64,000 nt of DNA from CAMLJR01 sp964500675 (GTDB taxonomy: Bacteria > Pseudomonadota > Gammaproteobacteria > Pseudomonadales > CAMLJR01): assembly GCA_964500675.1 (NCBI GenBank), contig CAZCNY010000004.1, forward strand, positions 219,504 through 283,503, read 5' to 3'. Below the pieces are notes generated by a model. That model made no database searches, was not told the origin of the DNA, and worked only from the letters and a program-made list of their open reading frames with translations. Position numbers and translations under genes: made by a program. The number at the start of each line of letters is the position of its first letter. The first letter of the stretch is position 1. Positions 57,838-64,000 of this stretch are shown piece after piece.

Positions 57838-59733
57838 ATGATTGAACTGCAGTCCATCTCCCTACAGCGCGGCAACAAAGTATTGTTGCAGGACGCCAGC
57901 CTTCGCATCCACCCCGGCGAAAAAACCGCACTGGTCGGCGCTAATGGCTCCGGTAAAACCAGCCTGTTTTTGTTGCTGATGGGGCGGTTGCAAATCGATC
58001 GCGGCCAGCTTTCGATCCCCGCCGCATGGCGCATCGCGCATATGGCGCAGGAGGTGGCGGCGGGCGATCGCAGCGCGCTCGATTACGTGCTCGATGGCGA
58101 CAGCGAACTGCGCCGCATCGAGCAGGCGCTTGCCACCGAAACCGACGACGACAAGCTCGCGCATCTGTACGCCGATCTCGACACCATCGACGGTTATCAG
58201 GCTGGCCGCCGCGCCGAACAATTATTGCTCGGTCTCGGTTTTCCGCCCGAACAATGGCAGGCGCCCGTCAGCTCGTTCTCGGGCGGCTGGCGTATTCGTT
58301 TGAATCTCGCGCAGGCGTTGATGTGTCCGTCGGACTTGCTGTTGCTCGACGAACCCACCAACCACCTCGATCTCGATGCGAGTCTCTGGCTCGAACAATG
58401 GCTCGCGCGCTATCGCGGTACGCTCGTATTGATTTCGCACGACCGCGATTTCATCGACAACACCTGCGAGCAGATCGTGCATATCGAAAACGCGACGCTC
58501 ACGCGCTATCGCGGCAATTATTCCGCGTTTGAGCGCCAGCGCGCCGAACGCCTCGCACAGCAGCAGGTTGCGTTTGAAAAACAACAGGAACGCATCGCGC
58601 ACGTGCAAAAATTTATCGCGCGTTTTCGCGCGCAGGCGACCAAAGCGAAACAGGCTCAGAGTCGTATTAAGGAATTGGCGCGCATGGAAACCTTGGTGCC
58701 CGCGCATGTCGATTCGCCGTTCGATTTTGCGTTTCCAACCCCCGATCGATTTTCCGATCCGCTGCTCAATCTCACGTTAGCGACGCTCGGTTATGCCGAT
58801 AAGCCGCTGCTGCACAATATCAATCTGAGCATTCATCCCGGTTCGCGCATCGGTTTGCTCGGCGCCAACGGCGCGGGTAAATCGACGCTGCTGAAATCGC
58901 TTGCGGGCGCATTGCCGTTGCTGAGCGGCGAACGCATCGCCGGCGAGCATTTGAAGCTTGGCTATTTCACGCAGCATCAACTCGAAGCGCTCGATCTCGA
59001 CGCGAGTCCGCTGTTGCACATTCAACGCATGAGTCCGCAGGCGCGCGAACAGGATATTCGCGACTTTCTCGGCGGTTTCAATTTTCGCGGCGACACCGCG
59101 CTCGCGCCGATCCGCCACAGTTCGGGCGGCGAAAAAGCGCGGCTCGCACTGTCGTTGATCGTTTGGCAAAAACCGAATTTATTATTGCTCGACGAGCCGA
59201 CCAACCATCTCGATCTCGAAATGTGCCACGCGCTCACGGTGGCATTGCAGGAGTTTGAAGGTTCGGTCGTCGTCGTTTCGCACGATCGCCATTTGCTGCG
59301 CAACACCGTCGAAGAGTTGATGCTCGTCGCCGATGGCCGCGTCAGCGAATTCGACGGCGATTTGCAGGACTACAGCAATTGGTTGCTCAGCGAAGCGCGC
59401 AATCAACGCAAAGAGGATGCAAAAAAAGAAGGCGCGCCCGCCGCCAATAAAAAAGGGCTGGATAAAAAAGCGCAGCGCCAACAAAGTGCCGAGCAACGCA
59501 ATCAACTCTCCGCGCTGAAAAAGCAACTGCAAAAAATCGAACGCGACATCGAAACGGCGCAAAAGCAGCTCGGTGAAATCGAAACGCGTCTCACCGATGA
59601 AACTTTGTATACCGATGAAAGCCGCCAGCAATTGCAAGCGCTGCTAAAAGAGCAGGGCTCGATAAAGCAGCGGCTGTTCGATAACGAAGAGCAGTGGTTG
59701 GCGTTGCAGGAACAAATTGAAAACGCGAATTAA
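57838..59733 (+). CDS. ABC-F family ATPase (YheS type)
   Basis: 631 residues with two ABC cassettes: Walker A GANGSGKT (about 35-42) and GANGAGKS (about 342-349), signature motifs FSGGW and SSGGE, and Walker B LLLDEPTNHLDL twice. Between them is the charged linker, and the C-terminus is a coiled coil (LKKQLQKIERDIETAQKQLG). No membrane domain. ABC-F proteins act on the ribosome; the YheS branch is suggested by length and spacing. Confidence 0.92.
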   Translation: MIELQSISLQRGNKVLLQDASLRIHPGEKTALVGANGSGKTSLFLLLMGRLQIDRGQLSIPAAWRIAHMAQEVAAGDRSALDYVLDGDSELRRIEQALATETDDDKLAHLYADLDTIDGYQAGRRAEQLLLGLGFPPEQWQAPVSSFSGGWRIRLNLAQALMCPSDLLLLDEPTNHLDLDASLWLEQWLARYRGTLVLISHDRDFIDNTCEQIVHIENATLTRYRGNYSAFERQRAERLAQQQVAFEKQQERIAHVQKFIARFRAQATKAKQAQSRIKELARMETLVPAHVDSPFDFAFPTPDRFSDPLLNLTLATLGYADKPLLHNINLSIHPGSRIGLLGANGAGKSTLLKSLAGALPLLSGERIAGEHLKLGYFTQHQLEALDLDASPLLHIQRMSPQAREQDIRDFLGGFNFRGDTALAPIRHSSGGEKARLALSLIVWQKPNLLLLDEPTNHLDLEMCHALTVALQEFEGSVVVVSHDRHLLRNTVEELMLVADGRVSEFDGDLQDYSNWLLSEARNQRKEDAKKEGAPAANKKGLDKKAQRQQSAEQRNQLSALKKQLQKIERDIETAQKQLGEIETRLTDETLYTDESRQQLQALLKEQGSIKQRLFDNEEQWLALQEQIENAN

Positions 59734-59778
59734 TCGCGAGCGCCGCGCCGTCGCTTTGCCTAATTGCATCGGAGTCGT

Positions 59779-60639
59779 ATGAAGACACCCAAGCGCCTTG
59801 AACCGTTGGTCGAAGACGGACTCATCGATGAAGTGCTGCGTCAATTGATGAGCGGCAAGGAGGCGACTGTGTATGTCGTGCGTTGTGGCGACAATGTGCG
59901 CTGTGCGAAAGTCTACAAGGAAGCCAACAACCGCAGTTTTCGCCAAGCGGTTGTTTATCAAGAAGGGCGCAAAGTTCGCAACAGCCGGCAGGCGCGCGCG
60001 ATGGCGAGCGGATCGAAGTACGGACGCAAAGAACAGGAAGAAGCGTGGCAGAGCGCGGAAGTCGCCGCGCTATTTCGCTTAGCCGCCGCCGGTGTACGCG
60101 TGCCGAAACCGTATGATTTTCTCGACGGCGTGTTGCTGATGGAATTGGTGACCGATGCCGAAGGCAACGCCGCGCCGCGCTTGAACGATGTCGAGTTGGA
60201 GCCCGAACAGGCGCGCATCTATCACCAATTTTTAATCCGCCAAATCGTGCTGATGTTATGCAGCGGTTTAGTGCACGGCGATTTATCCGAATTCAATGTT
60301 CTGCTCGGCGAAGAAGGCCCAGTCATTATCGATTTACCACAAGCCGTCGATGCCGCCGGCAATAATCACGCCTTCAACATGCTCGAACGCGATGTTGCAA
60401 ACATGGCCTCTTATTTTGGCCGCTTCGCGCCAGAATTAAAAACCACGCAATACGCCAAAGAAATGTGGGCGCTGTATGAAGCCGGAAAATTAAATCCGTG
60501 TGTTGAATTAACTGGTCAGTTTGCTGAAGAACAAGCCGGCGCGGATGTCGAGGCTGTGTTGCGGGAAATCGAAGCGGTGCGCTTGGAAGAAATGCGCCGG
60601 CGAGAAGCGCGTGTTGATGATGAGAATGAGTTAAAGTGA
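59779..60639 (+). CDS. RIO-type serine protein kinase
   Basis: 286 residues from the ATG at 59779. The Gly-poor loop SGKEATVYVVRCG and the ATP lysine (CAKVYK) lead to the catalytic loop LVHGDLSEFNVLL (about 172-184) and the metal motif VIIDLPQAVD. This is the RioA/YrkX-like bacterial branch. Substrates unknown. It follows the ABC-F gene by 45 nt. The gap 60640-60915 to intI holds nothing supported. Confidence 0.88.
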   Translation: MKTPKRLEPLVEDGLIDEVLRQLMSGKEATVYVVRCGDNVRCAKVYKEANNRSFRQAVVYQEGRKVRNSRQARAMASGSKYGRKEQEEAWQSAEVAALFRLAAAGVRVPKPYDFLDGVLLMELVTDAEGNAAPRLNDVELEPEQARIYHQFLIRQIVLMLCSGLVHGDLSEFNVLLGEEGPVIIDLPQAVDAAGNNHAFNMLERDVANMASYFGRFAPELKTTQYAKEMWALYEAGKLNPCVELTGQFAEEQAGADVEAVLREIEAVRLEEMRRREARVDDENELK

Positions 60640-60915
60640 AAAATTACCAGCAACAGTCTGAGATTCTATGTGTTTTCTAGAATGCAGCTGCCATTAACTC
60701 AACACTGTTTTTTACGCGATCTTTTAAAGTAACCTACAGGGATCAAAGTTTCCAAGGGGCTGGTGAGCTCTATATTTAATATATTGATGTAATTGGTAGC
60801 AAGGGAGGCTACGAGACACGCATCATAACAGATTGATTTAAAATAATAATTTTTATTGTAGTAGGATTTTTACTCTTAAATTTACTCATAAAAAATGCTT
60901 ATAACCACCTCTTTT

Positions 60916-61881
60916 TCATCGCTTGATCCTGTCAGCAGGACTGATGACCCCCTGGCCTCCACGATTTAGCACATGCGTGTAAATTTGTGTTGTCGCCACA
61001 TCAGTGTGGCCTAATAATTCTTGCACCGTGCGAATGTCATAGCCGGATTCCAGCAGCTGAGTGGCGAACGTATGCCGAAAGGTATGGCAAGTAATGCGCT
61101 TGGTAATACTGGATCGGCGCACAGCCATACGCAGGGCTTTTTCGAGTGTGGTCGGATGTAGATGGTGCCGGCGGATGTCGCCCGAGATGGGATCGACACC
61201 GCGATGGGGCGCGGCAAACACAAATTGCCAGCGCAAACTGTGCGATTCATGCGGATATTTCCGGGCCAGCGCGTACGGCATCTCCACGGCACCGTAGCCT
61301 TCTGCAATATCCAGTGCATGCAATTTTTCGATGCGCGCGACAAAGTTTCGTAAGGCCTCGATTGTGCAGTCGGGTAACACCGTGCGACGATCCTTGCCGC
61401 CCTTGCCCTGTCGAATCGTGAGTTCGCGGCGTTCGAAATCGACATCCTTCACCCGCAATCGCAAAATTTCCGCTTTGCGCATGCCAGCGCCCCAGGCCAA
61501 CTGGATCATCGTTAAGAACGGTTGTTCCAATAGCGACAACACCAACTCCACCTCGCGAGCGGTGAGTACTACAGGCACTGCGCGCCGTTCTTTGGCCCGA
61601 ATCGCCTGCACGTTTTCAATCGGTCGCTGCAACACATGCTTGAATAAAAACAACAATGCATTAAATGCCTGGTTCTGCGTATTCGGCGCCACGTGTTTTT
61701 CAACGGCTAAATAAGTCAAAAAAGCCGTGACTTTATCCGCATCCATCGCGTCTGGATGCTGAATCTTCTGCTGAAGAATGAAGTACCGAATCCAATGGCA
61801 ATAGATTTTTTCGGTGGTCAATGCCATTTGCCGCAATCGCAAAACTTCGCGCACCCGAATCATGAAAGGACTCTGAGTCAT
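60916..61881 (-). CDS. intI: Integron integrase IntI
   Basis: 321 residues. A tyrosine recombinase with the integron-specific insert (ALARKYPHESHSLRWQFVFA, about 206-225) before the second arginine box. Catalytic residues: the first R box WGAGMRKAEILRL, H and R in TCHTFRHTFATQLL, H in LGHTDVATTQIYTH with the nucleophile tyrosine. The ATG complementary to 61879-61881 follows GGAGG. It is read away from the cassettes, the normal layout. A perfect LexA box lies 19 bp upstream, so expression should follow the SOS response. Confidence 0.96.
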   Translation of the reverse strand: MTQSPFMIRVREVLRLRQMALTTEKIYCHWIRYFILQQKIQHPDAMDADKVTAFLTYLAVEKHVAPNTQNQAFNALLFLFKHVLQRPIENVQAIRAKERRAVPVVLTAREVELVLSLLEQPFLTMIQLAWGAGMRKAEILRLRVKDVDFERRELTIRQGKGGKDRRTVLPDCTIEALRNFVARIEKLHALDIAEGYGAVEMPYALARKYPHESHSLRWQFVFAAPHRGVDPISGDIRRHHLHPTTLEKALRMAVRRSSITKRITCHTFRHTFATQLLESGYDIRTVQELLGHTDVATTQIYTHVLNRGGQGVISPADRIKR

Positions 61882-61899
61882 GATGCCAACCTCCGTGTT

Positions 61900-61919
61900 T
61901 ACTGTACGAATGCACAGTA
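61900..61919. promoter_or_regulatory. LexA box controlling intI
   Basis: TACTGTACGAATGCACAGTA: both 6-base ends match the gammaproteobacterial SOS box TACTGT-N8-ACAGTA exactly. It lies 18 bp from the intI start codon, where it would cover the promoter. Confidence 0.9.
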
Positions 61920-62182
61920 TATCGAAGTTGTCGGCGGAGATGTCAACACCGAGCCATTAAAGAAAACTAAGCCGACAGGAAAAATTTCGCCCAAGGTGCT
62001 GATTGAACGAAATTATTTCGACTACAAGGTATTGCAAGCACTCCATTTCGCGGGTCGATTGTCAGTGCACACTGGACAGAATGTCTTCGTCCGTTTAATT
62101 TTGACAGTAACTAGGGAAAGTTGCCCCACCTCAAAGTTGGCGCGGCTTTCAGACAAGAAAAAGAACGAGGCGCCGAAACGAC

Positions 62183-62270
62183 ATGAACAGACGCATCCGC
62201 TTTTGTCGGCAAAACCCAAGATCAACAGATGCGTCGGGTTCATCTGGCAAAAGCAGACGCGTCCGTTCAC
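62183..62270. repeat. 23-nt inverted repeat in the attI region
   Basis: 62183-62205 (starting ATGAACAGACGCATCCG) and 62248-62270 (ending GACGCGTCCGTTCAC) are inverted copies with four mismatches, 42 nt apart. The right arm ends 7 bp before the first cassette junction (GTTGTGG at 62277). The 395 bp from intI to the cassettes (61882-62276) should contain attI and the cassette promoter; I see no clear -10 element. Confidence 0.6.
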
Positions 62271-62277
62271 TAACTAG

Positions 62278-62692
62278 TTGTGGTGCTTAATGATTCGGCT
62301 TTTTAAGTTGCATCAAGTTTGTGCCAAATTTCGGCAATCAGTTTTGAGCATCGCGCGAGTGTCACATACCTGTAGTTTCGCCCTGGTGCCTCCGTTAAAG
62401 TTATTTGCAATCGGCAACATCAACGTGTTCAATGTGGTGTGCCATCAATAAATTCAAAGGGAGTTTGCACGTGCAACGCTTTCTTCTTCGCACCACTCAG
62501 CTGAATCTGGCTTCGTATTTTATTCCGTGCGCCAAAGAGTCCCGTTCTTCAGGTGTGGCCTTTGCTGTGGCAAAGGCAGCGCAGTTTCAACAAAGCAAGC
62601 GCGGCGCGCCCACAACAATCACAAGCAGAGCGCAGCCTTCGGCTGCTGGGACTGTCAAACGCTGGCGCGTTTGCCAGCCCCTGTTGTAGGCG
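62278..62692 (+). mobile_element. Integron cassette A
   Basis: 415 bp between GTTGTGG at 62277 and GTTGTGG at 62692, ending in an attC. A frame of 53 codons starts 12 bp in (62290-62451, MIRLFKLHQVCAKFRQ), but the near-identical cassette B loses this frame by one base. A second frame from a TTG at 62405 runs through attC. Neither is convincing, so the cassette may be non-coding. Confidence 0.8.
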
Positions 62693-62698
62693 TTGTGG
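62610..62698 (+). repeat. attC site of cassette A
   Basis: R'' CCACAAC (62610-62616) is the complement of R' GTTGTGG (62692-62698). Inside are GCAGCC/GGCTGC and AAACGC/GCGTTT hairpins, as required for folding of the bottom strand. Confidence 0.85.
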
Positions 62699-63106
62699 GG
62701 CTTAATGGTTCGGCTTTTTAGTTGCATCAAGTTTGTGCCAAATTTCGGCAATCAGTTTTGAGCATCGCGCGAGTGTCACATACCTGTAGTTTCGCCCTGG
62801 TGCCTCCGTTAAAGTTATTTGCAATCGGCAACATCAACGTGTTCAATGTGGTGTGCCATCAATAAATTCAAAGGGAGTTTGCACGTGCAACGCTTTCTTC
62901 TTCGCACCACTCAGCTGAATCTGGCTTCGTATTTTATTCCGTGCGCCAAAGAGTCCCGTTCTTCAGGTGTGGCCTTTGCTGTGGCAAAGGCAGCGCAGTT
63001 TCAACAAAGCAAGCGCGGCGCGCCCACAACAATCACAAGCAGAGCGCAGCCTTCGGCTGCTGGGACTGTCAAACGCTGGCGCGTTTGCCAGCCCCTGTTG
63101 TAGGCG
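62693..63106 (+). mobile_element. Integron cassette B, near-identical copy of A
   Basis: 414 bp between the junctions at 62692 and 63106. Differences from cassette A are confined to the first 35 bp or so: three substitutions and a deletion of one A in the TTTTTAAG run. The remainder reads the same by eye. The deletion destroys the 53-codon frame of A. Confidence 0.8.
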
Positions 63107-63112
63107 TTAGAT
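63024..63112 (+). repeat. attC site of cassette B
   Basis: R'' CCACAAC (63024-63030); the right end now carries R' GTTAGAT (63106-63112) from the next cassette. Same internal hairpins as attC of cassette A. Confidence 0.85.
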
Positions 63113-63537
63113 TTCTGAGACGGGAAGCTCGACGCAATGAATAAATATTGTTTACGCTCAATTCTATCCAGCATGGTTATCATCAGTGCTATATCCAGCC
63201 TTGCAATGGCTGACTCCATTAAGCAGGCCAGTGCCAAAGATGTTGATATGCTGCTTGATGCTGCAAGTGGAATGAACTCGGCTTATGGGGCGTCGTACAT
63301 TGGTGAAACGCGAGATAGGTTTTACATCGAGTACGTAACCGCGATACACGCAAGTAGTTTCTTCTCCAATGCTCCAGCGGTTACAGTATATTGGCTGCCA
63401 AAAACAGAAATCTCTAGCGATCAACTGGCAAAATTCAAAGCCTACAAAGAGAAGCTTGAGCAGAGAAAATGAAATCTAACAATTACAAGCAAAGGGATTG
63501 TCAAACGCTGCGCGTTTGCCAACCCCTGTTGTAGGCG
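63107..63537 (+). mobile_element. Integron cassette C
   Basis: 431 bp. Its R' GTTAGAT (63106-63112) is complementary to its R'' ATCTAAC (63474-63480), which proves the cassette boundaries. It carries one gene (63137-63472) whose stop is 1 bp before the attC. Confidence 0.88.
63137..63472 (+). CDS. Cassette-encoded exported protein
   Basis: 111 residues: a signal peptide (MNKYCLRSILSSMVIISAIS, cleavage near SLAMA, about residue 25), then a compact alpha/beta protein (AKDVDMLLDAASGMNSAYG, RDRFYIEYVTAIH, VTVYWLPKTEIS). No family is recognised. It is the only good coding cassette here and starts 31 bp after the recombination point, so it would be read from the cassette promoter. Confidence 0.75.
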   Translation: MNKYCLRSILSSMVIISAISSLAMADSIKQASAKDVDMLLDAASGMNSAYGASYIGETRDRFYIEYVTAIHASSFFSNAPAVTVYWLPKTEISSDQLAKFKAYKEKLEQRK

Positions 63538-63543
63538 TTGTGG
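63474..63543 (+). repeat. attC site of cassette C
   Basis: 70 bp from ATCTAAC (63474) to GTTGTGG (63537-63543). It shares GTCAAACGC and GCGTTTGCCAACCCCTGTTGTAGGC with the others but lacks the extra GCAGCCTTCGGCTGC hairpin. Confidence 0.85.
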
Positions 63544-63948
63544 GGCTCAATGATTAGGTTGGTGGTAATAAGTTATTCACTGCCACATTTTTGCAATCAA
63601 TTTTTTGCACCGCGTGAATTCACAGATCTGTAGCTTCGTTCCGGTACTTTCGTTAAAGTAGGTGCAATCGGCAAGTTCAAAGCATTCGGCGTGGTGTGCC
63701 ACAAAAAAGTGAGAAGGAATCTTCAAGTGCATCGCTCTGTTCTTCGTGCCACTCAGTTAAAGCGCAGTTCGCATTCAACGTCGTGCGCCAAACCGTCGCA
63801 ATCTTCAAGGTTGGCCTTTGCTGTGGCAAAGGCAACGCAGTTTCAACAAAGCAAGCGCGTCGCGCCCACAACAATCACAAGCAGAGCGCAGCCTTCGGCT
63901 GCTGGGATTGTCAAACGCTACCGCGTTTGCCAACCCCTGTTGTAAGCG
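63538..63948 (+). mobile_element. Integron cassette D, diverged relative of A and B
   Basis: 411 bp. It aligns with A and B along its length with many substitutions and single-base indels. The frame that crosses attC in A and B is shifted by one base near 63705 relative to D, so the protein is not conserved although the DNA is. Confidence 0.78.
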
Positions 63949-63954
63949 TTATGC
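63866..63954 (+). repeat. attC site of cassette D
   Basis: R'' CCACAAC (63866-63872), internal hairpins as in A and B, right end GTTATGC (63948-63954) from the next cassette. Confidence 0.82.
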
Positions 63955-63973
63955 TTTTTAATAGAGAGCTGTC

Positions 63974-64000
63974 GTGAGCAATAATATTTTTGATCCAACG
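63974..64000 (+). CDS. Start of a gene in cassette E, cut by the window edge
   Basis: A GTG at 63974 (GTG AGC AAT AAT ATT TTT), with AGAGAG upstream, opens a frame that runs off the window 26 bp into the cassette that begins at 63949. Only nine codons are visible, so no product can be named. Confidence 0.45.

Noticed and set aside
62101..62106. Perfect TTGACA as the -35 of a cassette promoter
   Set aside because: No acceptable -10 element follows at 16-18 bp (the sequence there is CCCCAC).
62183..62270. attC site of a lost cassette
   Set aside because: The arms are inverted repeats, but no R'' core (RYYYAAC) stands at the left end, so it does not meet the attC plan.
61756..62277. Long plus-strand frame from inside intI to the first cassette
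   Set aside because: It overlaps the intI start, its promoter and the LexA box, and has no protein-like features. The opposing frame at 62022-62270 is likewise unsupported.
62405..62689. 94-codon frames in cassettes A and B (also 62819-63103) and the 63691-63945 frame in D
   Set aside because: They run through the attC sites, start at weak codons, and the upstream part is frameshifted between homologous cassettes, so they are not supported as genes.

Overview
The window looks like a gammaproteobacterial chromosome of moderately high GC. Two gene orders are those of Pseudomonas and its relatives or of enterics: nucleotidase (yrfG), hslR, hslO, pckA, and dsbB, rsd/algQ, FKBP isomerase, algP, TIGR02444 protein, ABC-F ATPase. 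A tRNA-Arg, PilU, Tex, TypA, a type 1 GshA and a PEP-CTERM-like secreted protein fit a free-living (perhaps aquatic or Cellvibrio-like) organism. Genus cannot be fixed from sequence alone.

Layout. 1-5437 is host: an amino acid permease, typA-terC, cytochrome c5 and tRNA-Arg(CCG). 5438-27061 is a 21.6-kb integrative mobilizable element inserted at the 3' end of that tRNA, bounded by a 10-bp direct repeat. It carries a large serine recombinase, a two-part coupling protein, a Tn3-type resolvase, a two-gene nucleoside-phosphorylase defence candidate, ardA, an IS110 copy, a Fic protein, a four-gene helicase/methyltransferase/nuclease operon, and mobC-relaxase. It has no type IV secretion channel genes, so it would borrow one. 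27062-60915 is host housekeeping: epoxide hydrolase, asnS, the yrfG-pckA block, tex, a phosphate-binding-like protein/porin/GGDEF-EAL operon, cobS, hsp20, moaA, pilU, gshA and the dsbB-algP block. 60916-64000 is a chromosomal integron: an SOS-controlled intI, an attI region and at least four cassettes, with a fifth cut by the window edge.

Main observation. The attachment core lies inside the recombinase reading frame. In the integrated state the last 45 codons are read antisense through the host tRNA. If the two ends are joined in silico, the frame instead continues for 35 codons at the right end and stops in an ATGA overlap with mobC, which itself overlaps the relaxase gene by ATGA. The excised circle would therefore carry one coupled operon (small protein, recombinase, mobC, relaxase), while integration splits it, changes the recombinase C-terminus and leaves mobC behind a host terminator. 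Further points: a four-way-junction RNA that would sequester the ribosome binding site of a 93-residue gene; five 24-bp repeats in frame between a 62-residue gene and fic; a nested fold upstream of ardA; and integron cassettes of one family whose reading frames are not conserved, suggesting non-coding cargo.
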